NCBI GenBank assembly: GCA_001825565.1
Contig: MHXM01000159.1
Location: 1-36,088, forward strand
DNA: 36,088 bases
Reading direction: 5' to 3'
Source: Desulfuromonadaceae bacterium GWC2_58_13
GTDB lineage: Bacteria > Desulfobacterota > Desulfuromonadia > Desulfuromonadales > Trichloromonadaceae
Below the pieces are notes generated by a model. The model did no database searches and had not been told where the DNA came from. It saw only the letters and a program-made list of their open reading frames with translations. The position numbers and the translations under genes are program-made. Of this stretch, positions 1 through 8,154 are shown piece by piece. The stretch's first letter is position 1. Every line of letters begins with the position of its first letter.

Positions 1-1843
1 TGTCGGGGGAAATCAGGGTGATCGGGTCCGGTATGGCATTGAGCAGGGTCTCGAACTGCTGGAACAGCTTGCGATAGCGGGTTTCGCTCTCCTTCAGGCA
101 CCTCTCGGCCTGCTTTCGCTCGCTCAGGTCGACGAAAATTCCCATGAGCCCATAGGGCTTTCCCCGGTCGTCGCAGAGACGGGTTCCGTACCTGCTCAGC
201 TCGATGGTCGAGCCGTCCTTTTTCATGCGCACGACTTCGATCCCGCGTAGCTTTTCGCCGGCAAGCTCCCGTTGCCGCAGGGCTTGTTCGTTGGCCTGAT
301 CGCTTTCGGGAGTCAGGGGACAGGGGTGGCCGATCACCTCGTCCCGGCTCCATCCGAAGGTATCTTCGGCGGCCTGGTTCCACTGGGTCAGACGTCCTCC
401 GGTATCGACGGCGACGATCGGCATGGGGTTGGCGTCGAATAGGGTTTCGAGGGCGAGATTGGCGGTTTTCAGGGCATTGGCGACTTTAATGCGTTCGCTG
501 ATGTCACGCCCTTCGGCGATGAGCAGGGTGACCCGGCCGGCTTCGTCCATGATCGGTTTCAGCGAAAAGTCGATCGTCAGCTGGCCGCCGTTCCTGGCGG
601 GGTGCCGCACTTCCATGCGCACCACTTCTCCTTGGGCGGCTTGCTGGATGGCCTTGCGCAGTTGTACCTGTTGGTGAAGATCGTTAGCCCACCAGGGGGT
701 TTCCCATATCGGGCGGCCCTGCAGGGCGGACAGGTCGCTATCGATCAGCCGCAGGGCGGTCTGGTTGGCGTCGAGCAGGGTGCCGTCGGGGTCGATCAGA
801 CCGATCAGCTGAAAGGATTGATTGTACAGCGCCTCGAATTTCCGGCAGCTCTGTCGCAACAGGTCTTCGGTTTCCTTCTGCTTGCCGATGTCCCGGGCCA
901 GAGCCAGCAGTTGCGGGTCGGCGGTGGACGATTCAATGACGCTGATGCGGATATCGACCGGAAAGCCGGTCCCGTCCTTTCTTCGGTGCCTCCCCGCAAG
1001 GGTCGAAGGGACGCCGGGAGCGAGACGGTTGGGGCGTTGCGGCAGAATGATATCGGTGAGACCCTCGACGATGTCGTGCAGGTTGAGTTGAAGCAATTCG
1101 GTCTTGGTATAGCCCAGGCTCTGGCAGGCGTGCCGGTTGGCGTCAAGAATCCGGCCGTCGAGGTTGAGCAGAAACATGCCGTCGGTGGCCTGCTCCACCA
1201 GGGTGCGAAAACGTTTTTCATTGACGGCCAGAGTGGTCAGGATCCGTTCGAAGTAGACCAGCAACATGCCGATGGCCACGACCAGGGCGAGCAGGGCCGC
1301 CAACAGAAAACGCCAGGGGAGGAACCCTTCCAGCGGAACCAGAAAGGGATAATTGGCACGGTGCAGACCCCAGAGGATGAAGCCCCATCCGGCCAGATAT
1401 TTGCCGGCTCCGTTCACGTTTTCCACCGTGAAAAACAGTTGCCCGGTGCGAATGGAAACGGCGGCATAAAACAAAAAGGTGGGAAGATTCTGCGCCAGGA
1501 ACGGCAAGTCGGCGAAATGCCCCAGCAGAATCCAGCCGCCGCTCAAGCATCCGCCGATCCAGAAGACGCGAGACATCCTGCACTGCGCCATCTCTTCGGC
1601 GCCGCGCAGGATCAGCAGTCCGCTGGCCAGTACGCAGATCTGGATGAAATGGGTCGACTCGGGAGCCAGCCAGTGGGCGACCAGTCCCAGGTCAAAAACG
1701 TAGCGCAGGGCATGGAAGCCCCACCCCAGTGCCCAGAACCCCAGGTACCGCTCCCGGTACTGGTAGTACAGGAAACAGAAGACCAGGGTCAGGATGACCG
1801 ATCCGCATAAAGAGGCGACAATACTCGGGAAAAGCCAGGACAT
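1..1843 (-). CDS. Membrane-anchored multi-PAS sensor protein (3' end beyond window)
   Basis: I translated this reading frame directly; it stays open from an ATG at 1843 to the left edge, giving about 614 residues with no stop. Residues 1-205 hold about seven hydrophobic segments, the last around 177-197. At least four PAS-like units follow: about 208-335, 340-460, 465-590, and a new one from about 595. Each starts with the usual pattern of a helix, then 'D G ... D A N' (for example DGRILDANRHA near 229). Linkers carry the PAC-like 'DISER' and 'DLSERKQAE' motifs. The output domain (histidine kinase, GGDEF or EAL) lies outside the window, so whether it is a kinase or a c-di-GMP enzyme cannot be decided. 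It probably senses a small ligand or redox state at the inner membrane. Confidence 0.85.
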   Translation of the reverse strand, partial: MSWLFPSIVASLCGSVILTLVFCFLYYQYRERYLGFWALGWGFHALRYVFDLGLVAHWLAPESTHFIQICVLASGLLILRGAEEMAQCRMSRVFWIGGCLSGGWILLGHFADLPFLAQNLPTFLFYAAVSIRTGQLFFTVENVNGAGKYLAGWGFILWGLHRANYPFLVPLEGFLPWRFLLAALLALVVAIGMLLVYFERILTTLAVNEKRFRTLVEQATDGMFLLNLDGRILDANRHACQSLGYTKTELLQLNLHDIVEGLTDIILPQRPNRLAPGVPSTLAGRHRRKDGTGFPVDIRISVIESSTADPQLLALARDIGKQKETEDLLRQSCRKFEALYNQSFQLIGLIDPDGTLLDANQTALRLIDSDLSALQGRPIWETPWWANDLHQQVQLRKAIQQAAQGEVVRMEVRHPARNGGQLTIDFSLKPIMDEAGRVTLLIAEGRDISERIKVANALKTANLALETLFDANPMPIVAVDTGGRLTQWNQAAEDTFGWSRDEVIGHPCPLTPESDQANEQALRQRELAGEKLRGIEVVRMKKDGSTIELSRYGTRLCDDRGKPYGLMGIFVDLSERKQAERCLKESETRYRKLFQQFETLLNAIPDPITLISPD

Positions 1844-1959
1844 AAGAAACGACCGTGGTGATTGCGTGACGTTTGAGGTCTCGGCCCGCTGGTCAGGGCA
1901 AATCGGTTTTTACCAGGATCTATGTCGCAGCAATATGTGTGCCCAAAACCTCCTATGGT

Positions 1960-2964
1960 TTAGTTCCAGTCGCTCAGGATGAAGCCGATGCCGATCCGGT
2001 TGGCGTGCTGGTTGTAGTCGAGCAGGTTTTCGCCGTAACCGTTGAAATATTGGACGTACAGGCCGACCTTTTCCATGACCGGGAAGCTCCAATCGACCTG
2101 GAAGGTGCTGCGATTGTCGCCGCGTTGAAAGTTGTTGCGCAGCATCAGTCCGAAGCGGTGGTCATGCCAGCGGTAATAGCTCTGGATCTCGCCCGGGCCG
2201 AGGTAGTCGTCGATGTCGCGGTTGTCGTCTTCGTCCCGGCTCTCGGGAACGCGGTACCAGCTTTTAAGCTCCACCGTGAAGGCCCCCTTTTCAAGGCCGA
2301 GATTGGCGACCAGGCGGTTCCAGCTACGGGATAGCGGCTCCGGGCGGCCGTTGGACTGGTGATTGAATCCGAGGTTGAGGGTGCGCACGTCGATGCCGAA
2401 CAGCTTCAGCCTGGGATGGAAACTGAGCAGCAGTTCCGGCTCGTAGTTGGTTTCACGAAAGGGAGCCGACTCGTCGATGTTGTACAGTTGCCAGTACGAC
2501 TGCTGGGTGTAGGCGAACCAGAGATCCATCCTTTGCCCCAGCACATCCTGCCAGAGCTTGGTTTTCAGGCTGATCTGATATTTGACTTCGTGATCGTCGA
2601 CATCCTTGATCGTATAGTCGGCGCCCTTGGCGGGCTGGTCCTGGCCCCCGTTGTAGGTCAGTGGCATGAGGTAGTTGTCGCGGTGGGGAATCAGGGTGTA
2701 ACGGCCGCGAACCCCCGATTCGTCAAGATCCCAGCGTTTGGTCAGATAGGAGACCTCGCTCTCGGGTTCCCGCGGGTAGGCGGCCGCCGATTCATCCGGT
2801 GCCGTTGACAAGTCGGGCCGGCGGGCCAGGGCATCGTAGCAGACCAGTCGGTCGCTGTCGTTTTCGATTTGGGCGCAGTCGCGCAGTCCGCCGGCGACAT
2901 CCGCCAATACCAGGGGCGGAAAGGCGAGCAGGAGGGCCGCTATGAGAGAAAAAAGTCGCTTCAA
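1960..2964 (-). CDS. pldA: Outer membrane phospholipase A (OMPLA)
   Basis: This 334-residue precursor is an outer-membrane beta-barrel phospholipase that hydrolyses acyl chains of phospholipids misplaced in the outer leaflet. A signal peptide covers residues 1-21 (hydrophobic core ending VLA-D). The family catalytic signature is visible: NHQSNG gives His202 and Ser204, and Asn216 lies in SWNR; the Ser-to-Asn spacing of 12 matches the E. coli enzyme (His142, Ser144, Asn156). The last residue is not Phe but Asn, after SDW. The start is a TTG at 2964: an AGGAAA Shine-Dalgarno lies just upstream and the frame begins exactly at the signal peptide; the ATG at 2980 is in another frame. It is divergent from the MATE exporter gene. 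An extra N-terminal segment with two Cys (C30, C42) resembles short Cys-containing extensions of periplasmic proteins, role unknown. Confidence 0.93.
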   Translation of the reverse strand: MKRLFSLIAALLLAFPPLVLADVAGGLRDCAQIENDSDRLVCYDALARRPDLSTAPDESAAAYPREPESEVSYLTKRWDLDESGVRGRYTLIPHRDNYLMPLTYNGGQDQPAKGADYTIKDVDDHEVKYQISLKTKLWQDVLGQRMDLWFAYTQQSYWQLYNIDESAPFRETNYEPELLLSFHPRLKLFGIDVRTLNLGFNHQSNGRPEPLSRSWNRLVANLGLEKGAFTVELKSWYRVPESRDEDDNRDIDDYLGPGEIQSYYRWHDHRFGLMLRNNFQRGDNRSTFQVDWSFPVMEKVGLYVQYFNGYGENLLDYNQHANRIGIGFILSDWN

Positions 2965-3104
2965 GATGTTTCCTTTTCATTGGAGAATGTCGATGTCAGC
3001 CGAAGTTCCGGAGTAGTTTATCATTGAACTCCGAAGAGGACAGTCGTTAAAACGCAAGTCCGGCTGTGTTCGCCGAAAATACCTGGATCCGCCAAGGGTG
3101 CCGA

Positions 3105-3133
3105 TTGACTTTTGGCCAGGATGAGACTGTAAT
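3105..3133 (+). promoter_or_regulatory. Probable sigma-70 promoter of the MATE gene
   Basis: TTGACT at 3105-3110 and TGTAAT at 3128-3133 are separated by 17 bp. Transcription would start near 3140, which makes the GTG at 3140 an unlikely start codon and supports the ATG at 3194. Confidence 0.6.
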
Positions 3134-3193
3134 ATCGAAGTGTCGGCGAAGCCACGGGCCCCGGCATTTTCTTTTTGCGGGAACGGCGAAACA

Positions 3194-4579
3194 ATGATGA
3201 AACAAGTGAAGTTGACGAAAACACCGCTGCCGGGGGGATTGCGGGAGATGCTGGCCATCGCCCTGCCCATGGTGGTTTCCCACGCCTGCGAAACGGCGAT
3301 GATTTTCATTGATCGGCTGTTCCTGTCGCGTCTGGGGACGGTGCCGATGAGCGCCGCCATGGCCGGCGGCCTGACCAGTTTCATGATGATGACTTTTTTC
3401 ATCGGCCTGATCGGCTACGCCACCGCCCTGGTCGCCCAGTATCTCGGTGCCGGCCGCAAGCAGAACTGCGCCCGGGTGGCGACCCAGGCCCTGCTGGTTG
3501 CCCTGCTGGCCTATCCGTTGATTCTTTCCGGACGGCCCTTGGCCCACTGGCTGTTCACCGTCACCGGGATCGCGCCCGAACAGCTGGTTCAGCAGCAAGT
3601 CTACTTCGACATTCTGCTGTACGGCGCCGTGCTGGTGCTGCTGCGCACCGGCCTCTCCAGTTTTTTTTCCGGCATCGGCCGTACCCGGGTGATCCTGATT
3701 TCGGCCCTGATCGCGATGCTGGTCAACATCGGCGCCGACTACGTGCTGATTTTCGGCCACTTTGGCCTTCCCCCCCTGGGCATCCGCGGCGCCGCCATCG
3801 GTACCCTGCTCGGCAGTTTCTGCGCCCTGCTGGTGCTGCTCGCCGCCTATCTGGGGCGGGGCAACCGGCGGGAATTCGGGGTGGGGGCAGCGCTGCGCTT
3901 CGACGGCGAGGTGATGAAAAAGCTGCTGCGCTTCGGTTCCCCGGCCGGGGTCGAGATGTTTCTGAACCTGCTCGCGTTTACCCTGATGATCCTGCTTTTT
4001 CATTCCCACGGGCTGGCCACCGCCACGGCGGTCACCATCGTTTTCAACTGGGACATGGTGTCCTTCGTGCCGCTGATCGGGATCCAGATCGGGGTGGTCA
4101 GCCTGGTCGGCCGCTATCTGGGCGCCGGCCGCCCCGAGGTGGCCGAACGGGTGGCCCGGTCGGGACTGCAGATGGGTTGGACCTATTCCTCGGTGATCCT
4201 GGTCCTTTTCGTCGCCTTGCCCGGGCCGCTGGTGGCCATCTTTGCCCCGGCCGTCCCCGACCCGGTTTTTTCCCAGGCGGCTCCCCTGGCCACCAGCATG
4301 CTGCGTCTGGCCGCCTTCTACGTAATGGCCGATGCGCTGATGTTGGTTTGCAGCGGCGTGCTGCGCGGCGCCGGCGATACGTTTTGGGCCATGTGTATTT
4401 CGGTCGGCATGCACTGGCTGCTGCTGCCGGTTCTGTATGTGGCGCTGAAGGTCCTGCACCTGGCGCCCCAGACCGCCTGGCTGGCCCTGATCTTTCTTTT
4501 TCTGGCGTTCAGCGGCATTTTCTACCTGCGCTATCGCGGCGGCAGGTGGAAAATGCTGCGGGTGGTCGGGGAGGGGTGA
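3194..4579 (+). CDS. MATE family multidrug/Na+ (or H+) antiporter
   Basis: This protein of about 461 residues has the twelve hydrophobic segments and length of the MATE branch of the MOP superfamily, which expels cationic drugs or metabolites in exchange for Na+ or H+. Conserved features seen are the early 'ALPMVVSHACETAMIFIDRLFLS' helix region (read in two pieces), the GAGRK motif after TM2-TM3 and its second-half counterpart YLGAGRPEVA, as expected from the internal repeat. An upstream in-frame GTG at 3140 falls at the predicted transcription start, so the ATG at 3194 (followed by another ATG) is preferred. It is transcribed away from pldA. The substrate cannot be told from sequence. Confidence 0.93.
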   Translation: MMKQVKLTKTPLPGGLREMLAIALPMVVSHACETAMIFIDRLFLSRLGTVPMSAAMAGGLTSFMMMTFFIGLIGYATALVAQYLGAGRKQNCARVATQALLVALLAYPLILSGRPLAHWLFTVTGIAPEQLVQQQVYFDILLYGAVLVLLRTGLSSFFSGIGRTRVILISALIAMLVNIGADYVLIFGHFGLPPLGIRGAAIGTLLGSFCALLVLLAAYLGRGNRREFGVGAALRFDGEVMKKLLRFGSPAGVEMFLNLLAFTLMILLFHSHGLATATAVTIVFNWDMVSFVPLIGIQIGVVSLVGRYLGAGRPEVAERVARSGLQMGWTYSSVILVLFVALPGPLVAIFAPAVPDPVFSQAAPLATSMLRLAAFYVMADALMLVCSGVLRGAGDTFWAMCISVGMHWLLLPVLYVALKVLHLAPQTAWLALIFLFLAFSGIFYLRYRGGRWKMLRVVGEG

Positions 4580-4715
4580 GATCAAAGGCAATCCTCACGC
4601 CCCGGAAGCAAGACCGCCGAACTCTGGTAAACTTGGCCGATGAGGCGCTTCATGCCGGAGGTCTTCGATTCTTTCAATGGCGCGGCCGGCATGGTCGCCG
4701 CCAGGGAGGTATGAG

Positions 4716-5252
4716 ATGAAAATCATGCGATTATTCTGGGTGATGTTGTTGTTGCTGAACCTGTTGGGCTGTGCCCCGAAACTGGCGGTGGAGAGATCGT
4801 TTGACTGGAAGGCCGATTTTCAGAGCTACCATTCCTGGTTCTGGGTCGACGGCAAACCGGCGTTGATGGATGTCCTGCTCGGCGATGACATGACCGATCA
4901 GCTTGTCCGCCGAGCGGTGACCGAGGAACTCCGCGCCAAGGGTTTGGAGGCCAAAGCCGATGAGCCTGATCTGCTGGTGAGGTACTCCACCCGGTTTCAG
5001 GAAGCCGTGGCGGCTACTCCGGGAGACCTGGGTTACAGCTATCAATGGCGCTGGACCAAGGAGCCTCTGGGGGTCGGACAGGGTCGGACCTACAGCCGGG
5101 GGACGCTGATCGTCGACCTGATCGACCGCAAAACCGGACTCCTCGTCTGGCAGGGCAAGGCCAGCGATATCGTCACCGACGAGCGGGACGCCCAGGGCAA
5201 AATCCGTGAAGCGGTCCAAAAGATTTTCGCTTCATATCCTCCCGCCCCTTGA
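4716..5252 (+). CDS. DUF4136 family lipoprotein
   Basis: This 178-residue precursor begins with a short lipoprotein signal (MKIMRLFWVMLLLLNLLGC) whose Cys19 is the predicted lipidation site. After cleavage the mature part resembles DUF4136 lipoproteins: the 'F-D-W...F..Y.tW.W' opening, a helix with 'V..ELrAKGLe...PDLLVRY', and the closing strand 'RKTGLLVWQGKASD'. The start is the ATG at 4716, preceded by GGGAGG; longer in-frame starts would bury the signal peptide. The function of the family is not known; members are envelope-anchored. It follows the MATE gene by 136 bp and is followed by a strong terminator. Confidence 0.85.
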   Translation: MKIMRLFWVMLLLLNLLGCAPKLAVERSFDWKADFQSYHSWFWVDGKPALMDVLLGDDMTDQLVRRAVTEELRAKGLEAKADEPDLLVRYSTRFQEAVAATPGDLGYSYQWRWTKEPLGVGQGRTYSRGTLIVDLIDRKTGLLVWQGKASDIVTDERDAQGKIREAVQKIFASYPPAP

Positions 5253-5285
5253 TTCGACACTTGGCCAATAAATTAATTTGAACCG

Positions 5286-5330
5286 AACAACCGTCCCGGA
5301 TCTCGATAATCCGGGGCGGTTGTTTGCTTG
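5286..5330 (+). terminator. Rho-independent terminator after the lipoprotein gene
   Basis: Positions 5286-5300 pair with 5310-5324 over 15 bp (one G-U pair), with a nine-base loop. A short T-rich tail (TTGTTTGCTT) follows. Confidence 0.75.
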
Positions 5331-5463
5331 ACGCCAGTCCCGCCCTCTTGGGCTATCAGCCGGGGTTTTTGCGAGCTGATTTTATATTAGCGCATCAGAC
5401 AATGATTGGAAGATTATCACCGATGGTGTATCCTGAGAAACATTTTCGTTAAAGGGAACGCCA

Positions 5464-6192
5464 ATGCTTCACCGCCTGACCAACTCCAGGAGAGTGGTAG
5501 CCGAACAGCGCCGCCGCGACATCCAGACCTGTCCCTACTTCTTTTTTTACGGCTCCCTGATGGAGCGCTACGAAAATTTCAAGCGCTACATCAAAAAACG
5601 GGTTCTGCTCATCGAAGTCGCCTACTGCCGCGGAATCCTTTACCATCTGCCCGTCGGATTTCCCGGCCTCATTGTTCCGGAACAGGGAGGGGACGAGCTG
5701 GTGGTCGGCGAAGTGATGGCCGTGAGCGAGCCGGAAAAAGTTATGCAAGTCCTGGATCGTCTGGAGGATTACTATCCGGCCCATCCGCGCCGCTCGGTCT
5801 ATATCCGCCGGCTGTTGCCCATCTTGGTCGAAACGCCGGGCGATCCGCCGAGCTTCAGGGAGAGCCAGGCTTGGGTCTATACCTATCCCGCCGACCACTT
5901 GACTCTTCGGCACGAACGTCAGGTTCGTATCGAATGCGGCCAATGGAAAGCCTTTGCCAAACCGCCCCGCGGCGCGCAAGAGGTCGACCTGATGGCCCTG
6001 GTCAAGCAACAACGCTATTCAACCGAGGGCGGTAGGATAGCCATTGAACCCTCCCTGCTGCGCGAACCCCGGGTGCTGGACAAGCTGGGCTCGCTGCCCT
6101 GTTTTCAGTTCTGCCGCAATCAGCACCGCTGCGGTTACCAGATCAATTCTGGTGCCGAAGCTGAACCTGATACCCTTCCAGAATCGACCTGA
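5464..6192 (+). CDS. Gamma-glutamylcyclotransferase (GGCT/AIG2)-like protein
   Basis: The 242-residue protein has a GGCT-like fold signature: FFFYGSLM (residues 26-33) forms the substrate-binding loop, GEVMAV (82-87) the central strand, and VLDRLEDYYP (96-105) contains Glu101 at the position of the catalytic Glu of the family (Glu82 of human GGACT lies in the equivalent LDDFE). Such enzymes release 5-oxoproline from gamma-glutamyl amines or peptides. It is longer than the usual 120-170 residues: the extra C-terminal part (about 180-242) has a Cys-containing patch (CFQFCRNQHRC) of unknown use. AAGGGAA precedes the ATG. The 3' end overlaps by 50 bp the convergent ligase-like gene, suggesting related roles (inference). 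Confidence 0.75.
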   Translation: MLHRLTNSRRVVAEQRRRDIQTCPYFFFYGSLMERYENFKRYIKKRVLLIEVAYCRGILYHLPVGFPGLIVPEQGGDELVVGEVMAVSEPEKVMQVLDRLEDYYPAHPRRSVYIRRLLPILVETPGDPPSFRESQAWVYTYPADHLTLRHERQVRIECGQWKAFAKPPRGAQEVDLMALVKQQRYSTEGGRIAIEPSLLREPRVLDKLGSLPCFQFCRNQHRCGYQINSGAEAEPDTLPEST

Positions 6193-7594
6193 CCTCTTCC
6201 ATCTGCGCCGAAATCAACGAACGGGCATGAGCACCCTCCCGGATCAATCCCGATTCCACCTGCTGTAGAAAGCGGCTTATCGCGGCATCGGGCAGCGGCT
6301 GTGGCCGGTGCGCCCAGAGCAGCATGTCTCCCGCCGGCTCGCGGCAATAACTGCGGATATCGTACGCCCACTGAAATCCTTTGATGGCCATGATCACCGG
6401 CAGATATCCGTAGTTGCGCTCCCCCTTGCGCCACAGGCGCAAAAATGAAAATTCGGTCACCAGATGTTCATGGTTGTCGTACGGAGACAGGTGTTTCCGT
6501 TGCTGAACGATTCCGCGCAATTCATTGTTGGCGAAACGATGTTCGCGCAATACCCCGTCGTCGGAGAGGCGCAGGTCGCCGCCGAGCAGCAGAAGGCAGA
6601 GGTAGTCTTCGAGGGTCGGACGCTCGTTTCCGGCGCGGGGGTCTTCCAGATTCAGATGCAGGCTGTGGGGGTCGATGTCCCGGCTGAAGGCGATTACTTC
6701 CTCCAGGTAGCGGGCCAGAAAGCCGGGATCTGTGCTCAGCGGCATGGAAAATTTACGCAGATAGTCGAGCCTGACCAGGCTGTATTCCAGATATCCGCCC
6801 ACCCACGGGGCCGAGCGGTGGCGGCGCAAACGGATTTGATGGTCGAGGTACCCTCCCAGCCGCCAGGACACATCCGCAAGAAAAAATTTATGGTAATGGA
6901 TGAAATTGTGAAACCGCGGGTCCCGCTGGTGCCGGCCGAAGGAGCGTTCATAACCGGCATCCTTGCCCAGATTGCTGAATTCCAGTTCGGCGCCGAGCGG
7001 CGTCGTCCCGCCGAGCCGGCAGGTTTTGACCTGGTCGATGGATTCCAGCATTTCCGGTGTGCCGAACAAAGCGGCGGCGGTCCGATAGGCGAGTAGACAG
7101 TTGAGGTAGAGATGATTCAGGTTCCGCTCGAAACAGAAATCGATCAATCGGTCGATCTCTGTTTCGAGAAGAGCAAAACGGCGATTGTACCAGATCAGGG
7201 CGGCCAGTATGGCCGGGGCTTCGGGATAGCAGGATGGGCAGTTGGCCGGCAGGGCGTCCCGGCAGTGCTTGCGGGTCATCTGCACCACGAACCCGAGCAG
7301 GTAATGACGGAAAATAAGCCGCAGATAAGAACGGGTCAGTTCCGGTTGCGCCCACAGTCGATCATTGATGCGGAACCGTTTATCCTGGCGACCGGCGGCA
7401 ATATTCAGATTTCGACGGAAAGAGGAAGGGAAACTCGCCAGGGGCGCAAAGAACTGAAAACGCCGCACATAGGTCACCCCGATAAATTCGCGCAGCACCA
7501 TCAACCGCTCGACCGGCGAGAGGCTGAGATAATACTGCTCCAAATCGCTTCCTTTGGCGTGATCGGGGAAAAAGAACAGCATGCGGCCCCCCAT
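6143..7594 (-). CDS. Uncharacterised protein with glutamate-cysteine-ligase/amidoligase-like motifs
   Basis: I do not recognise this 483-residue protein by name. Its middle carries GAELEF (201-206), which matches the G-x-E-x-E-F strand that binds Mg-ATP in glutamate-cysteine ligase-like and amidoligase enzymes, and later SLHLNLE (311-317), similar to the H-x-N/H strand of that fold, then ANNELRG and a TEFSFLRLW strand. The N-terminal 190 residues are helical with three Cys (111, 119, 122). The assignment as an ATP-dependent COOH-NH2 ligase is inference. The convergent neighbour is GGCT-like, and members of these two families are known to occur in the same pathways. ATG 7594 lacks a clear ribosome site; ATG 7582, four bases after GGGGGG, is a good alternative start. 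Confidence 0.6.
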   Translation of the reverse strand: MGGRMLFFFPDHAKGSDLEQYYLSLSPVERLMVLREFIGVTYVRRFQFFAPLASFPSSFRRNLNIAAGRQDKRFRINDRLWAQPELTRSYLRLIFRHYLLGFVVQMTRKHCRDALPANCPSCYPEAPAILAALIWYNRRFALLETEIDRLIDFCFERNLNHLYLNCLLAYRTAAALFGTPEMLESIDQVKTCRLGGTTPLGAELEFSNLGKDAGYERSFGRHQRDPRFHNFIHYHKFFLADVSWRLGGYLDHQIRLRRHRSAPWVGGYLEYSLVRLDYLRKFSMPLSTDPGFLARYLEEVIAFSRDIDPHSLHLNLEDPRAGNERPTLEDYLCLLLLGGDLRLSDDGVLREHRFANNELRGIVQQRKHLSPYDNHEHLVTEFSFLRLWRKGERNYGYLPVIMAIKGFQWAYDIRSYCREPAGDMLLWAHRPQPLPDAAISRFLQQVESGLIREGAHARSLISAQMEEVRSILEGYQVQLRHQN

Positions 7595-7937
7595 GTTGGC
7601 AGCGGAGCATTTGTCAGGATGAGCTCAAAATGCGCAGCTTTTGAGGTTTACCTTTCTGGGTGCCATTCCAAAAAAGATTTCAGAGGGTTAAGCAAAAATT
7701 TCGCCATGCAGCGCTTAGTGGTTTTTCCGGGGTTCGGATATGCCGGTTAAATGATTCTTATGAACTTTATTGGTCTTTTGCTCCCCAGTCAAGCGGTCGG
7801 GAATTTATTAGCGGAATTACCCGGGATCGGCATGTTTACAGGCGGATCATCTGCTGATTTTAATACTTGGACGATTTTGCCGCCGGCCATGGATCGGCGC
7901 CGGTCTCCCGGGGTAGGTGGAAAGAGTGCGGAAGCGA
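7595..7937. other. Noncoding spacer upstream of the ligase-like gene
   Basis: This 343-bp stretch has no credible gene. It is more AT-rich than its flanks. A dyad CTCAAAA/TTTTGAG (7624-7630 and 7639-7645) lies about 30 bp upstream of the ligase-like gene and could be an operator or leader hairpin. No clear promoter with both hexamers was found. Confidence 0.4.
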
Positions 7938-8114
7938 TCACTCCGAGGGGGTTTTTTCCTTTTCCTGTGCGTTCAGGCGTTCAAAAAGGGCGATCTGCTC
8001 GAATATGCTGAGTTTTTTCTTGCAACCGGTGCCGCTGCGCAGGCACATCCGACAACGGTCGTCCGAGCACCACTGGCACATCCGGCAGTCGGGGCAAGGG
8101 TGTTTTTTGTCCAT
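7938..8114 (-). CDS. Small Cys-rich protein (58 residues)
   Basis: This short gene was read by eye. It starts at ATG 8114 behind an AGGAG ribosome site seven bases away and ends with TGA at 7938. Seven cysteines lie within residues 7-31 in the spacing C-x2-C-x2-C-x2-C-x4-C-x2-C-x6-C, with His5 close by; the rest is a Lys-rich helix (about 33-54, ELFERLNAQ-like). Such spacing could bind Zn or an Fe-S cluster. No signal peptide or membrane segment is present, so it should be cytosolic. It lies 40 bp downstream of the ANKH/MATE-like gene on the same strand, probably the last gene of that operon. Function unknown. Confidence 0.8.
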   Translation of the reverse strand: MDKKHPCPDCRMCQWCSDDRCRMCLRSGTGCKKKLSIFEQIALFERLNAQEKEKTPSE

Positions 8115-8154
8115 GGCGCACTCCTTTTATTACATTGTACGCCGGGGGCGACGG

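Noticed and set aside
602..1810. 402-codon plus-strand frame at the left end
   Set aside because: The minus strand encodes an uninterrupted membrane and PAS-domain protein over the same bases; the plus-strand frame has no recognisable domain.
3140..3193. GTG at 3140 as start of the MATE protein
   Set aside because: It coincides with the predicted transcription start and adds residues unlike the family; ATG 3194 is preferred.
3047..4591. Long minus-strand frame opposite the MATE gene
   Set aside because: Gln/Gly/His-rich mirror frame without motifs; the plus strand encodes a complete MATE protein with its own promoter.
7751..8011. 86-codon plus-strand frame in the spacer beside the Cys-rich gene
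   Set aside because: No ribosome site, no motifs, and it runs antisense through the Cys-rich gene.
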